Of a DNA stretch of 64,000 bases, positions 1-9,337 are shown piece after piece. A program made the translations under genes and the position numbers. Position 1 is the first letter of the stretch. Each line of letters begins with the position of its first letter. Source of the stretch: Hymenobacter crusticola (GTDB taxonomy: Bacteria > Bacteroidota > Bacteroidia > Cytophagales > Hymenobacteraceae); assembly GCF_002154225.1 (NCBI RefSeq), contig NZ_MTSE01000003.1:62001-126000 (forward strand), read 5' to 3'. The notes under the pieces are model-generated. The model was given only the letters and a program-made list of their open reading frames with translations, searched no databases and was not told the origin of the DNA.

Positions 1-1077
1 CTGCGCGCCGTTGGAGCGGCAGATCATGATGGAGTTGCCGTTGTGCATGAGCAGGTCGCTCTTGCCATCCCCGTTGAAGTCGCCGGCGTAGCACTTCAGG
101 AAGGTGCGCCCGGTGTAGGGGTGCATCTTGTTTTTGAGGGTGGTGTAGCAAATCGGGCAGAACTCGGGCGAGTTGCCGTTCATGCGGCAATTGATAACGG
201 GCCGGTACATGCCCCGGCCATTGGCGCCACCACCCTCAAACAAGCCTACGTCCTGCGAGTCGCTCCAGCCGGCGGGTTTTGCGCCGGCCGTGTAGCCGGA
301 GCACTGGCCCGTGCCGGTCGGGATAGGAGTGCTAGGGTTGACGAAATTGCGCCATTTCAGCGTGTTTCGGTTCGTGTTGATGGTCACGTTGACGGCGCCT
401 GGCTCACCTCCCGAGTACACGTTGCTGGTGCAATACTCGTCGGCTAGGCCGCCTGTGCCGTGGCCAAACTCGTGGGCCAGCACTTCCCAGCCGATACCCA
501 GCGGCACCACCTGAAAGCCCCCACCCCCGCAGCCGCCGTAACGCGGGTCATTCAGGAGAATGACGACCAAATCGTAGTCGGGCACCCACTTGTTGAGCGC
601 TGCCTGCACCAGCGCCGCGGTGTCGGCCGTGCCTTCCAGCCAGCAGTGGGCCCACGAGCCGCTGAAGATGTACTTCAGGGCGGTGTCCTTCATGGTCGTG
701 CTGACGATAGTGTCGTCCTTGGGGTTGTCGTGGGTGCCGTGCTCATCGTACACGCGGGTGCTAACCCCCGAAGCATTGGAAATCAGGTTCACCCGGAAGA
801 TGTTAAACGCCTGATTGTCTTCGTAGAAGTAGTCGTGCCCAAACACGCCATCGATCAGGAGCTGTTGCACTTTCAGGTTGTAGGCATCCTGGTCGGCGGC
901 GGCAAAACCGTCGCCTAGCACGGCAATATTCAGCTTGGAGCCCACCGGTCCGGCGCTGAGAATTTGGGTCACACTATCCGTCACGGGCGCGGCGCCCGGC
1001 ATCGGCCCCGGCCGGTCAACGTGCAGCGCCGTATCTACCGCGCCTTGGTCGAGAACTTTGGATTTATGGTCTGGCAT
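1..1077 (-). CDS. M64-family (IgA-peptidase-like) zinc metallopeptidase, 3' end missing
   Basis: The frame is open from the ATG at 1077 to the window edge (359 codons, C-terminus outside). Residues about 45-310 look like peptidase family M64: HEFGH at 202-206 gives two zinc ligands and the general base, followed by a GGLADEY stretch. Near the end, DFNGDGKSDLL is the start of an FG-GAP/VCBS-type repeat, so a calcium-binding or propeller region probably follows. The N-terminus is hydrophilic with no signal peptide or lipobox, which is odd for a protease of this kind. The astacin-type gene lies 84 bases upstream on the same strand, so the two may be co-transcribed. Family call is firm; substrate and location are unknown. 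Confidence 0.85.
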   Translation of the reverse strand, partial: MPDHKSKVLDQGAVDTALHVDRPGPMPGAAPVTDSVTQILSAGPVGSKLNIAVLGDGFAAADQDAYNLKVQQLLIDGVFGHDYFYEDNQAFNIFRVNLISNASGVSTRVYDEHGTHDNPKDDTIVSTTMKDTALKYIFSGSWAHCWLEGTADTAALVQAALNKWVPDYDLVVILLNDPRYGGCGGGGFQVVPLGIGWEVLAHEFGHGTGGLADEYCTSNVYSGGEPGAVNVTINTNRNTLKWRNFVNPSTPIPTGTGQCSGYTAGAKPAGWSDSQDVGLFEGGGANGRGMYRPVINCRMNGNSPEFCPICYTTLKNKMHPYTGRTFLKCYAGDFNGDGKSDLLMHNGNSIMICRSNGAQ

Positions 1078-1161
1078 CGTGATGATTGATTAAAGATAGG
1101 CTGGTAACGATGAGCGGTTTAGGCAGCGAAAGCTAGGTTGGCCTAGGCACAACGACGGCAC

Positions 1162-2268
1162 TTATACCCCCGCGGCCACGCCGTTTGAACTGGCGCTGTA
1201 GGTATCAAGATCCTCGCCCATGGCGCTGGGGGCTGCCTCGGCAACCAGGGTAGCTTGCGCCTCTTCCAGCACGGCTTCGTCGGTTACATCTTCCTCGGGG
1301 GCCCAGTCATTCACACTTGCCGATTGCGCTGCTTGGGAGGAAGCAGCCGTCTGGGAACCAGCTTTGGGGTAAATCTTGGCAGCGAAGGCGTAATCCAACA
1401 GGTTGATATCCACGCCTCCTATGATGGGCTTGCCGTCTTTGGTAATGGAGCCGGGCAGCTGGTAGCACATAATGGACGTCTGATCGGCGGCCGTACCGGC
1501 GATTTCGGAGGCTTTCAGCGGCGTCAGTACTTGGGCATCAACGGTGGCTTTGTTCCAACCCTGCGTTTTCAGGAAGTAGGCGTACGCCTTTTGTGGGTCG
1601 ATGCGCGTAATCAGTTCCTGCCGCATGTGTTCGTGCGGGAAGCCCAGCGTGTGGCCGGTTTCGTGGCGCACCACACGCCGGTATTCCGATTCAGGCGTGC
1701 TCATGCTGAAGCCTTGCAGGTTCATCGTGGGCTTGTTTTTCGGAATCAGCAGCACATCGGTACCTAGGTACGACCAGTAGCCGCTGCCCGCCCGCGAAAT
1801 CCGAATCTGGCCAATGCTGGTCGTTTCACGGAAGGAAATGCCGCACGAGGTGCTCCAGGCATTCATATGTCGTACAATGCGCGCCCGCAGATCAGCTGGC
1901 GTGGCTTCCATGAAACTGACCGACAGTACGCGCACCGACGGCCCCCAGTACTTGGTGGTGAGCAGCGTCAGAAACTGCGGGTCCAATACCGCCGCCGCTG
2001 CTTCCGGACCTAGGGCGTTGAAGGCCGTTAGGGAAGGCGCATTGACGGGGTTGATGCGCGTTGCCATCTCGGCGGCTTTGGCGCGCAGCCGTTCGGGCAC
2101 TTCCTTGATCGAGCAGCCAACCTGCGCGGCCGCCGGAGCTTCCGCCGTGGGCGCTTCGTTGCTGCTATGGTCGCTTGACGTGGTGCTGTCGTCGTTTTCG
2201 GTGACGGAGCTAGCGAGCTTGGCAATCTTGGCCAGGGTTTCGAGAAGTTGCTTTTCAGTCTTTTTCAT
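1162..2268 (-). CDS. Astacin-type (M12A) zinc metallopeptidase
   Basis: A 368-residue protein. The metzincin motif HETGHTLGFPH at 202-212 supplies three zinc-binding histidines, and SIMCY near 285 is the Met-turn; both fit the astacin family. The catalytic domain covers about 105-305. Residues 1-60 form a charged Ser/Ala-rich leader starting MKKTEKQLLE with no hydrophobic core, so no Sec signal peptide is visible, and the tail after 305 is Ala/Glu-rich and probably disordered. Astacins are normally secreted zymogens; the residue 1-100 region could act as a propeptide. Start is an ATG. It precedes the M64 gene on the same strand and probably shares its transcript. Confidence 0.85.
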   Translation of the reverse strand: MKKTEKQLLETLAKIAKLASSVTENDDSTTSSDHSSNEAPTAEAPAAAQVGCSIKEVPERLRAKAAEMATRINPVNAPSLTAFNALGPEAAAAVLDPQFLTLLTTKYWGPSVRVLSVSFMEATPADLRARIVRHMNAWSTSCGISFRETTSIGQIRISRAGSGYWSYLGTDVLLIPKNKPTMNLQGFSMSTPESEYRRVVRHETGHTLGFPHEHMRQELITRIDPQKAYAYFLKTQGWNKATVDAQVLTPLKASEIAGTAADQTSIMCYQLPGSITKDGKPIIGGVDINLLDYAFAAKIYPKAGSQTAASSQAAQSASVNDWAPEEDVTDEAVLEEAQATLVAEAAPSAMGEDLDTYSASSNGVAAGV

Positions 2269-2823
2269 AAGGATGAAGAATTAGGTTTGGGGGAAGATGA
2301 ACGGCGCACGGCGTAGCAGACCTAGGCCCGGCACTAAGCGCTGGGCAAGACGGAACTGCCAAAAGGGAAAGAGGAAAAGGCCCACCTAGGTCAGGCGGGG
2401 TGAACGCGACGATGCAAAGCGTATCGTCTGAACGAGGGGCACTGGCCCAGCGCCCGGCGGACGACAATACCTAGGTAGGCCGGGCGGCTGGTACTTCAGA
2501 AAAGGGAGAGAGGGCCACGCGGCGAGCGGTGATAAGGCTGTTGGCGGGGCAAGGAGGCCGCTGGTGTGTGAGCGACCTGTGGAGTAGAGGAGGTAACGGG
2601 GATAGGAGCAGATAACCTGTTGGTAAAGATACAGGCACCGCTAACCCCTTGTCAATCACATATAAATGTGAGCACGAGCCGGCAAAAATGAGCAACTCGG
2701 CAGCAATGCACGTAAGAAGGAGCTACCAGGCAAGAGCTAGGTGGTTGCAGCGTCCCGAAACCTTACAGCGCGCGGACCCGAATAGCTACCTTTGCCGTCC
2801 TGTTCTACGCTTACCACCCCTGA
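2269..2823. other. Intergenic region between divergent genes
   Basis: This 555-base spacer separates the leftward protease pair from the rightward gene at 2824. Short open frames exist on both strands, but their translations are Pro/Ser/Arg-rich and look random. It holds several CCTAGG words (for example at about 2311, 2383 and 2470) and a TAnnTTTG match at 2787. I see no RNA gene or repeat. Confidence 0.5.
2787..2794 (+). promoter_or_regulatory. Candidate -7 element TACCTTTG
   Basis: Exact match to the Bacteroidota -7 consensus TAnnTTTG, 29 bases before the ATG at 2824. No TTG sits at the expected -33 spacing, so only the -7 half is supported. Confidence 0.4.
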
Positions 2824-5556
2824 ATGTCGAATAAGCTACTGGTGTTTCTGGTTGGGTTGCTGTTGGTTTCGGCCCTCGGTTCCTACGTGTATTATCGGCG
2901 CACCGTAGCCCTTGTTCCCGTCGACCCCTGGACGCTAGTGCCCGATGACGCGGTGCTGGTGCTGGCCACCCACGATCATCCGACGCTGGTGCGCCACCTC
3001 AAGGAAACGCAGCTCTGGGACAACCTAACGGGCGTGCGTTACTTTCAGCAGCTGGAAGACGACGCCACCCTGGTCGATAGCCTCACGGGAACCCGCAACA
3101 GCTTGCTGCGCTTTTTGGGCACCAAGACCGTGCTGACGTCGGTGCACGTTACTAGCCCTAGCTCCTTCGATGTGCTGTTTCAGGTGCCAATCCGGACGGT
3201 GCGCGAGTACCGGCAAGTACGGACGCTCGTTGACGCCCTAGGGCGTGACCCAGATTACCGCGTGACCACGCGCGACTACCACGGCGAAACGCTCACCGAC
3301 ATTCGGGTGCAGAGCACGGGGGAGGGCATGACCTTCTACAACTACCGGAATCACCTGCTGCTGAGTGCCAATGCTGGCCTGGTGGAAGCCGTTGTGCGGC
3401 GGCTGGAGCACCCAGGCCTGCCCACCGTCGCCGCCGATTTCCAGAATACGGATTTCATGCAGCTCAAAGACGTGGATGCCACGCTGCTGATGAATTACCG
3501 GCGCTTGCCGCAGTTTTTGGCGCTGTTCTTTCGCGCCGACCTGACGCCGAACATGACCACCTTCGCCAGTCTGAGCAGTAGCGGGCAACTGGAGATGAAG
3601 CTCGTAGGCAATAAAGTGCTGTTCAATGGGTTTGCCAATCCCGAAACTGCCCGCGGATCGTTGCACGAAAAGCTACGGGGCCAGCCCGCCCAGCGGCTGC
3701 GGATGGCCGAGGTGCTATCCATCCGGACGGCGGTGCTGGTGCACCTAGGGCTAGGCTCCGTGGCGCCCCTGCGCACGCCGCCGTCCGCCTTAGCCGATTC
3801 CGTGACGCGGCGTATGGCGCCGCTAGTCGATAGCTTGGCCGCTTCGCTCAGCCAAGAAGTAGCTTTGTGCTACCTAGCCTCTGCTTCGCCACGGCAAAGC
3901 CCGGCCAAGTTGGCGTTGGCGTATTGCCCCAACCCAACTCAGATAGCTACTTTACTGGGGCAGTTGCGCCGGGCCACCGGAACTACTCCTTCATTTGAGC
4001 GAGTTGGGCCCTACCAAATTCATCAGACCGGCGTGGCGGAGTTGCCGGCGCGGCTGCTAGGCACTGCCTTTGCGGGGTTCGGAATGCCAGCAGTCGTGCA
4101 AGTAGGCAACTACCTAGCGTTCGGCGAAGATGCCGCCGCGTTGCGCCTATGGCTCACCGACGTAGTTGCGGGCGAAGTGTGGAGCCGCTCTCCAACGCAG
4201 GTAGCGTTTTTGCAAGACATGCAGCCGCAGGCACGTCTCAACATTATCGTGGATACGCGCAACAGCTGGAATGTGCTGCTCCGGGCCTTGGTGGAAGACC
4301 GCCGCGCGGGCCTGCTGCGCAACGAGTCTCTGGTAAAGCGGTTTCCGCAGATTGCCTGGCAGTTTGTACCGGCCGCTAACGAAGCTGAGCGCGGCGCCCA
4401 GTATTTCACGCAATTGGTTTTGCGGCATCCGGCCACGGGTACCGTGGTAGCCCGTGCTCAAACGCAGAGTGAAACGGGCATGCTACTCACCTTCAAAACG
4501 CCTCTGACCAGTGTGCCTGCCTTGGTACCGGTGACGGGTGCCCGCACGCCAGGGGTATTGGTGCAAGATGCCGCCCGTGTGCTGCACTACATAACGCCCG
4601 ATAATGCGGTGGCGTGGTCCGATTCGCTGCCGGGGTCACTGGTCGGGCCGCTGCGGCGCCTGCCTTTGGCCGACGGCACCGGGCTGCTCTTAGCGACGCC
4701 CGACCGCCTACACTTGCTCGATGAGCAGGGGCGAGAGGCAGCTAACTTCCCGCTGAATCTGCCGGACACGGTGCAAGCTACCTCCCTGACGCCTTCGCCT
4801 GCTGGCAACGGTGCCACGCGCTTGCTGGTCACAGGCGGCGGGGGCAATCTGTTCTTGTACGACGTCAATGGCAATGCCTTTACAGGCTGGCAGCCGAAGC
4901 GCCTCGATTTCAGCCTAGCCGGCCTGCCTAGCTACCTGGTCATAGGCGGGCGCGATGTGATAGTAGTGCCCCTTGAAAACGGGTACATCTATGCCTTCGA
5001 CCAGCAGGGCAGCGTATATCCGGGCTTCCCGATCAGTGTAGGCGCGCGACTCAATTCAACGGCATTTGTGGAAGCCGGGCCTACGCTGCGCCGCAGCCGC
5101 CTTACCGTGGTGACGCAGCACGGTGAGCGGGTAAGTTTCAACCTCAGCGGCGACGTGGTAAGCCGGGGCCGGGTGGCTACTTGGAGCCGTACCAGTAGCT
5201 TCCGTTTAGTGCCCGACCAGCGTCAGCGCAGCTATGTAGTCGTGCGCGAAGATGGGGGCAAGCTTGCTTTGTTTGAGCCTAGCGGCCGTCAGGTACTCAC
5301 TCAAACCTTCGTGACATCGGGCACCAAGCCGGTGCAATATTTTGATTTTGGCAGCGGCCGACGCGTGTTTGCGCTCACTGAACCTGGCCCGCGCAAAGTC
5401 TACCTCTACGATGGACAGGGGCGGCTCCTCACTGGTCAGCCATTTGACAGCAGCGTACCTGGCGTTGATATAACTTATGAGCCAACCACAAGTACGTACC
5501 AGCTCTACCGCGTCCTAGACACGGAATTGCGCCGCACGGCTTTTAAGAATGACTGA
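2824..5556 (+). CDS. Membrane-anchored protein of unknown function with C-terminal beta-propeller-like region
   Basis: A 910-residue protein. Residues about 4-24 form one hydrophobic segment followed by YYRR, which suggests an N-terminal membrane anchor with the bulk in the periplasm. Residues about 35-560 are a mixed domain that may belong to the DUF3352-like group (weak impression). From about 590 to 900 there are repeated strands of the type 'LYDVNGNAFTGW' and 'IYAFDQQGSVYPGFP', typical of PQQ/WD40-like propeller blades. No catalytic motif was recognised. It is preceded by a -7-like element and converges on corA. Function is unknown; a scaffold or envelope-assembly role is a guess. Confidence 0.8.
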   Translation: MSNKLLVFLVGLLLVSALGSYVYYRRTVALVPVDPWTLVPDDAVLVLATHDHPTLVRHLKETQLWDNLTGVRYFQQLEDDATLVDSLTGTRNSLLRFLGTKTVLTSVHVTSPSSFDVLFQVPIRTVREYRQVRTLVDALGRDPDYRVTTRDYHGETLTDIRVQSTGEGMTFYNYRNHLLLSANAGLVEAVVRRLEHPGLPTVAADFQNTDFMQLKDVDATLLMNYRRLPQFLALFFRADLTPNMTTFASLSSSGQLEMKLVGNKVLFNGFANPETARGSLHEKLRGQPAQRLRMAEVLSIRTAVLVHLGLGSVAPLRTPPSALADSVTRRMAPLVDSLAASLSQEVALCYLASASPRQSPAKLALAYCPNPTQIATLLGQLRRATGTTPSFERVGPYQIHQTGVAELPARLLGTAFAGFGMPAVVQVGNYLAFGEDAAALRLWLTDVVAGEVWSRSPTQVAFLQDMQPQARLNIIVDTRNSWNVLLRALVEDRRAGLLRNESLVKRFPQIAWQFVPAANEAERGAQYFTQLVLRHPATGTVVARAQTQSETGMLLTFKTPLTSVPALVPVTGARTPGVLVQDAARVLHYITPDNAVAWSDSLPGSLVGPLRRLPLADGTGLLLATPDRLHLLDEQGREAANFPLNLPDTVQATSLTPSPAGNGATRLLVTGGGGNLFLYDVNGNAFTGWQPKRLDFSLAGLPSYLVIGGRDVIVVPLENGYIYAFDQQGSVYPGFPISVGARLNSTAFVEAGPTLRRSRLTVVTQHGERVSFNLSGDVVSRGRVATWSRTSSFRLVPDQRQRSYVVVREDGGKLALFEPSGRQVLTQTFVTSGTKPVQYFDFGSGRRVFALTEPGPRKVYLYDGQGRLLTGQPFDSSVPGVDITYEPTTSTYQLYRVLDTELRRTAFKND

Positions 5557-5609
5557 GTGACTGAGGAATATGGCCGAACAAGGTACGGAGCAAGTACTCA
5601 GTCACTCAG
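5553..5609. terminator. Inverted repeat between convergent genes
   Basis: CTGAGTGACTGAG (5553-5565) is the exact reverse complement of 5597-5609, giving a 13-bp stem around a 31-base loop. It overlaps the stop codon of the upstream gene and faces corA, so it may serve both strands. There is no strong T-run, which lowers confidence in a true terminator. Confidence 0.35.
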
Positions 5610-5624
5610 CTACTCAATTACTTT

Positions 5625-6815
5625 CTAGTCGTTGCGAAGCCAGCCTTTGCGGTAAAAGTACACGAGCTGAATGGTTACAATGATGACCAATACACCGATG
5701 GTGATGGGGTAGCCGACGGGGCTGTAGAGCTCCGGCATGTTCATCGGCATGAGGTGGCCGTGTTCGTCCTCGTGCTGAAAGTTCATGCCGTACAAACCCA
5801 CCACAAAGCTCAGCGGAATGAAAATGCTGCTGATGATAGTCAGCACTTTCATGACCTCGTTCATGCGGTTGCTCTGACTGGAGAGGTACAGATCCACGAG
5901 GCTGCTGATGGATTCGCGGTAGCTTTCGGCTAGGTCCAGGGCCTGGATGGCGTGGTCGTAGCAGTCGCGATAAAAAAGCTTAATGTTCTCGGGCAGCACA
6001 TCATCGGGTAGGCGCAGGAGCTCCGCAATCTTGTCGCGCTCAGGGTACACTAGGCGGCGAAAGCGCGTGATGTCCTTCTTGATGCGTAAGATGCGGGCGA
6101 GCAGCCGCCGATTGGGTCGCCCCCGAAAAATATCATCTTCCAGCGACTCAATGTAGTCGCCGATGGCCGCCATGGTCGGGTAGTAGTGATCGAGCACCAC
6201 GTCGGTGAGGGCGTACGCTAGGTAGAGCGGGGAGCTACGCAAAATCTGACTCTTACCCGAGCGGATGCGGTTGCGCACCGATTCCAAGCAATCCTCATAG
6301 TCATCCTGAAAGGAGATGATGAAGTTGGAGCCCGTGAAAATGGAAAGCTGGTCGTCGTCGATGTCACAGTTGGGCGTGAAGTCCGTCATGCGCGACACCA
6401 GAAACAGCCGGTCGTCGTCGAACACGTCTACCTTGGCCCGTTGGTAATCACCCAGTACATCTTCCATTTGCAAGGCTGGCAGGTTGAAGTCGTGCATCAG
6501 CTGCTCCATCAACGCGAGGTCGTTGTAGCCGCGCACATCAAGCCAGTGTTGTAGTTGCGGGTGGGCTTCGTAGTAGGAGCGAAGGGCGGCGTAATTGGCA
6601 AACTCCTGTTCCTTAATAAACTTTTCGTCGTAAGAAATCAGGAAAAGGCGTGGCTTGAGGGAATTTTCGCGCACCTGGAGCGTACCAGGTCGCTCACCCA
6701 CCAGCTGCTCGCGCGCCTGGCGAGTAGCGTCGCGGTCGGTGATGCCGCGCAGCGAGTCGAGGGATTCATCTACCTCGGCGTCGACCGGTTCTTCAGAGGT
6801 TGGATCAACAATCAT
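5625..6815 (-). CDS. corA: CorA-family magnesium/cobalt channel
   Basis: A 396-residue protein matching the CorA family: a long acidic cytoplasmic domain (about 1-320), then TM1 ending in the signature GMN at 343-345, a short acidic periplasmic loop and TM2 (about 368-388), with a basic C-terminus. The pentameric channel carries Mg2+ (also Co2+, Ni2+) across the inner membrane. Length is a little above the E. coli protein because of an N-terminal acidic extension. It starts at ATG 6815 and is monocistronic, converging on the propeller gene. Confidence 0.95.
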   Translation of the reverse strand: MIVDPTSEEPVDAEVDESLDSLRGITDRDATRQAREQLVGERPGTLQVRENSLKPRLFLISYDEKFIKEQEFANYAALRSYYEAHPQLQHWLDVRGYNDLALMEQLMHDFNLPALQMEDVLGDYQRAKVDVFDDDRLFLVSRMTDFTPNCDIDDDQLSIFTGSNFIISFQDDYEDCLESVRNRIRSGKSQILRSSPLYLAYALTDVVLDHYYPTMAAIGDYIESLEDDIFRGRPNRRLLARILRIKKDITRFRRLVYPERDKIAELLRLPDDVLPENIKLFYRDCYDHAIQALDLAESYRESISSLVDLYLSSQSNRMNEVMKVLTIISSIFIPLSFVVGLYGMNFQHEDEHGHLMPMNMPELYSPVGYPITIGVLVIIVTIQLVYFYRKGWLRND

Positions 6816-7006
6816 AAGGGGAAAGCTAGATAGCAGAGCACAAGTACGTACGTGAAAAGCCCCCCTGCGCGTTGACTACTGTTGTGCAAACGTCTTGGTG
6901 AGGCTTCCGTTTAGCAAAGCTAATCGGTCAATACGGGCTCATATGGTGCCCTCGTCCCGACGCGTGGCGTATTTACTTGTAATTTCGCTTTTCGTACGTC
7001 TTTTCC

Positions 7007-8023
7007 ATGCCCGCCTTGTCGTCCTCTGCTGCTGCCCGTTTGCTTCCCCTCGCGCTTGATGGCGGCCGCTACGCAGTGCGCTGTATTACGGGCGACGCAC
7101 CACACGCACCAACGCAGCCGTTGGCTTTCGAGCCGTTCTTGTACCTCACGCCAGCGCACGTGGCCTTGCAACGACACCCCGGCGAGCAGCTGCGCTTTTA
7201 CTTGGAAGATGCCCGGCAGACTGCTATCATCGCTAGCTTTCAAGTGTTTATCGAAGCTGATACGCGCACCGCTTACAGCCCTTGGCAAGCGCCTTTTGGA
7301 TCGGTGCAGCTCGCGGAAGGTATCACTTCCGCAGTGGTACTAGCCTTTTTACAGCAAGTTGGGCTAGTGCTGCAAGAACATGGCGTGCAACAGGTGCAGG
7401 TGCGGTGCTATCCTTTCGCCTACGATCCAATGGCGAGCACCTTGCTTACTCAAGCTTTCACGCAGCTCGGGGCGCACGTCGCGCTGGCCGAACTGAACAA
7501 CCATTTGGAGCTAACAGACCTAGGTTTTGAAGCCCGGCTGCATCCCTCGGAGCGGCGCCGGTTGCAGAAGTGCCGGCGGGCGGGGTTTCAGTTTGAGCAG
7601 GAGCCGCCTTTGCTGCTGCCACTTGCCTACGCGTTTTTGCAGCAATGCCGGGCGGAAAAGGGCCAAACCCTGAGCTTAAGCTTGGAGCGTTTGCAAGAGC
7701 TATTTCGCCTGTTTCCGCAGGACCACTTCCTGTTCTCGGTGCGCGACAACAAGGGCGACTGGGCAGCCCTTACGGTGGCAATTCGCGTCAATGGTCAGCT
7801 TCTCTATAACTTCTACCCAGCTAGCCCGCTGGCGTACAACGTGTTCAGTCCGGTGGTGCTGCTTAACGAAGGCTTATACTCCTTTGCCCACGCCAACGGC
7901 ATGCGCTTGCTCGACCTAGGTACGTCCACGCTGCCAGAAGGACCCAATCATTCCTTGCTGCAATTCAAACGACACCTAGGTGGCGTGCTGAGCTTGAAGC
8001 TGACGTTTGCGTGGGCGTTATAA
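7007..8023 (+). CDS. FemAB-like GNAT-fold acyl/aminoacyltransferase
   Basis: A 338-residue soluble protein. The C-terminal half (about 180-330) has the pattern of the BioF2/FemAB-like GNAT acetyltransferases often found in polysaccharide loci: a basic RRRLQKCRRAG stretch, a strand 'DWAALTVAIRVNGQLLYNF', then 'RLLDLGTS' and 'LLQFKRHLGG'. The N-terminal half is a second, more divergent domain. It is 12 bases upstream of a Wzx-like flippase and GT2 gene on the same strand, so it probably modifies a sugar or lipid-linked intermediate in surface-glycan synthesis. Acceptor and donor are not visible. Confidence 0.75.
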   Translation: MPALSSSAAARLLPLALDGGRYAVRCITGDAPHAPTQPLAFEPFLYLTPAHVALQRHPGEQLRFYLEDARQTAIIASFQVFIEADTRTAYSPWQAPFGSVQLAEGITSAVVLAFLQQVGLVLQEHGVQQVQVRCYPFAYDPMASTLLTQAFTQLGAHVALAELNNHLELTDLGFEARLHPSERRRLQKCRRAGFQFEQEPPLLLPLAYAFLQQCRAEKGQTLSLSLERLQELFRLFPQDHFLFSVRDNKGDWAALTVAIRVNGQLLYNFYPASPLAYNVFSPVVLLNEGLYSFAHANGMRLLDLGTSTLPEGPNHSLLQFKRHLGGVLSLKLTFAWAL

Positions 8024-8035
8024 GGTTCTGTCCGC

Positions 8036-9334
8036 ATGCCGCCGCTCTCCAACGTTACTTCTACTGCATCGTCCGAAACCCGGGGCGCGGTGCTGAAACG
8101 GTTCGTGCAGAATTCGTTTGGGACGGGTGTAGCCGTCGGTGCCCGGACGGCCGGCGCTTTGGTTCTTAATAAGCTCATGGCGCTGTATGGCGGCCCCGGT
8201 GCGCTCACGCTGCTGGCGCACTTCCAAAACCTGCTGGCCCTGTTCACCGCCCTGCCCAGCGACGGAGTACAAGTAGGCGTCATCAAATACCTAGCTCCAT
8301 TACCTCCCACAGGCCGACGGTATAGGGCTTGGTTGGGCGCCGGGATAGTGCTAAATGCGGGCGCGTTGCTGCTCGGTATCGGGGTGCTACTACTAGCACC
8401 AGCGCCACTGCTAGGGGCGTTTCACGTGGGCTGGGAATGGGTGGCGTTGTTTGTTGTGGGCGTGGCGCTGCTGATGGTACAAGCCTATTGGGTAGCGGTG
8501 CTGCTCGCGGCTGGCAAGCTGCGCGCCTACATCGGGCTGACGGTCGCCGTAGCGGTGCTCGGCGCGGGGGCCGCAGCCGGGGCGCTAGTGAGTGGGCAAG
8601 GCGCTCAGCGGGCGTTGCTGGCGTATCTGTTGGGGCAAGGGCTAGTGGCAGCGCCCGGTTTTTGGCTAGCCCATCAGCAGGGCCTGTTACCGAGGTTGCG
8701 CGGCCGCGTCAGCTGGGTGGCAGTGCGTCAGCTAGGGCAATTTCTGGTAATGGCCGTGAGTGTGCTGCTGTTCAGCTACGCTGTAAGCTTTGCCCTGCGG
8801 AGCGCGCTCATTCAGCGGTTTCCGTTGGCGAAAGTCGATCTGTGGCAAGCCGTTACGAAGCTGTCGGATAACTACACAATGGTGTTCTCGGCGCTGATGA
8901 GTAGCGTGTACTATCCGCGTTTGGCAGCGCTAATGGGCCAACCTCTAGCCCTGCGGAGTTACGTGCGCACGGTACTTCTGTTGGTGGCAGTAGCCTCTGC
9001 GGCGGGGCTAGGTCTGCTATTTCTACTGCGCGACTGGCTGCTGATGGTGTTATTTGATACGCATTTTGTGGCCGCTCGCTATTTGGTAGGACCCCAACTG
9101 GTAGGCGATTGGGCGAAGTTTCTGACCTGGATGTTGCTGTTTTTGCTCATGGCGCAGGCTCGCGTGGGGCGCTACGTAGCCGTGCAAGCGGGCTCGGCGG
9201 CATTGTACGCGGGCTTGCTGGCGGTGCTGATACCGCGCTACGGCTTGGTAGGTGTGCCGTTAGCGCACGCGGTACGGTTCGGGGTGCTCCTGGTCGGGTG
9301 CGGAGCATACTTCCGGCGTTATTGGCGGGCTTAA
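8036..9334 (+). CDS. Wzx-like O-antigen/polysaccharide flippase
   Basis: A 432-residue polytopic membrane protein with roughly a dozen hydrophobic helices rich in Leu, Val and Ala. Composition, length and an early 'NKLMALYGGPGALTLLAHFQN' segment fit the O-antigen translocase (Wzx) branch of the MOP superfamily, which flips undecaprenyl-linked oligosaccharides across the inner membrane. It starts 12 bases after the GNAT gene and ends 3 bases before the GT2 gene, so the three are almost certainly one operon. The glycan is unknown. Confidence 0.85.
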   Translation: MPPLSNVTSTASSETRGAVLKRFVQNSFGTGVAVGARTAGALVLNKLMALYGGPGALTLLAHFQNLLALFTALPSDGVQVGVIKYLAPLPPTGRRYRAWLGAGIVLNAGALLLGIGVLLLAPAPLLGAFHVGWEWVALFVVGVALLMVQAYWVAVLLAAGKLRAYIGLTVAVAVLGAGAAAGALVSGQGAQRALLAYLLGQGLVAAPGFWLAHQQGLLPRLRGRVSWVAVRQLGQFLVMAVSVLLFSYAVSFALRSALIQRFPLAKVDLWQAVTKLSDNYTMVFSALMSSVYYPRLAALMGQPLALRSYVRTVLLLVAVASAAGLGLLFLLRDWLLMVLFDTHFVAARYLVGPQLVGDWAKFLTWMLLFLLMAQARVGRYVAVQAGSAALYAGLLAVLIPRYGLVGVPLAHAVRFGVLLVGCGAYFRRYWRA

Positions 9335-9337
9335 GGC

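Noticed and set aside
1255..2284. Long plus-strand frames antisense to the astacin-type gene
   Set aside because: They shadow a gene with an intact zinc motif; their translations show no domain.
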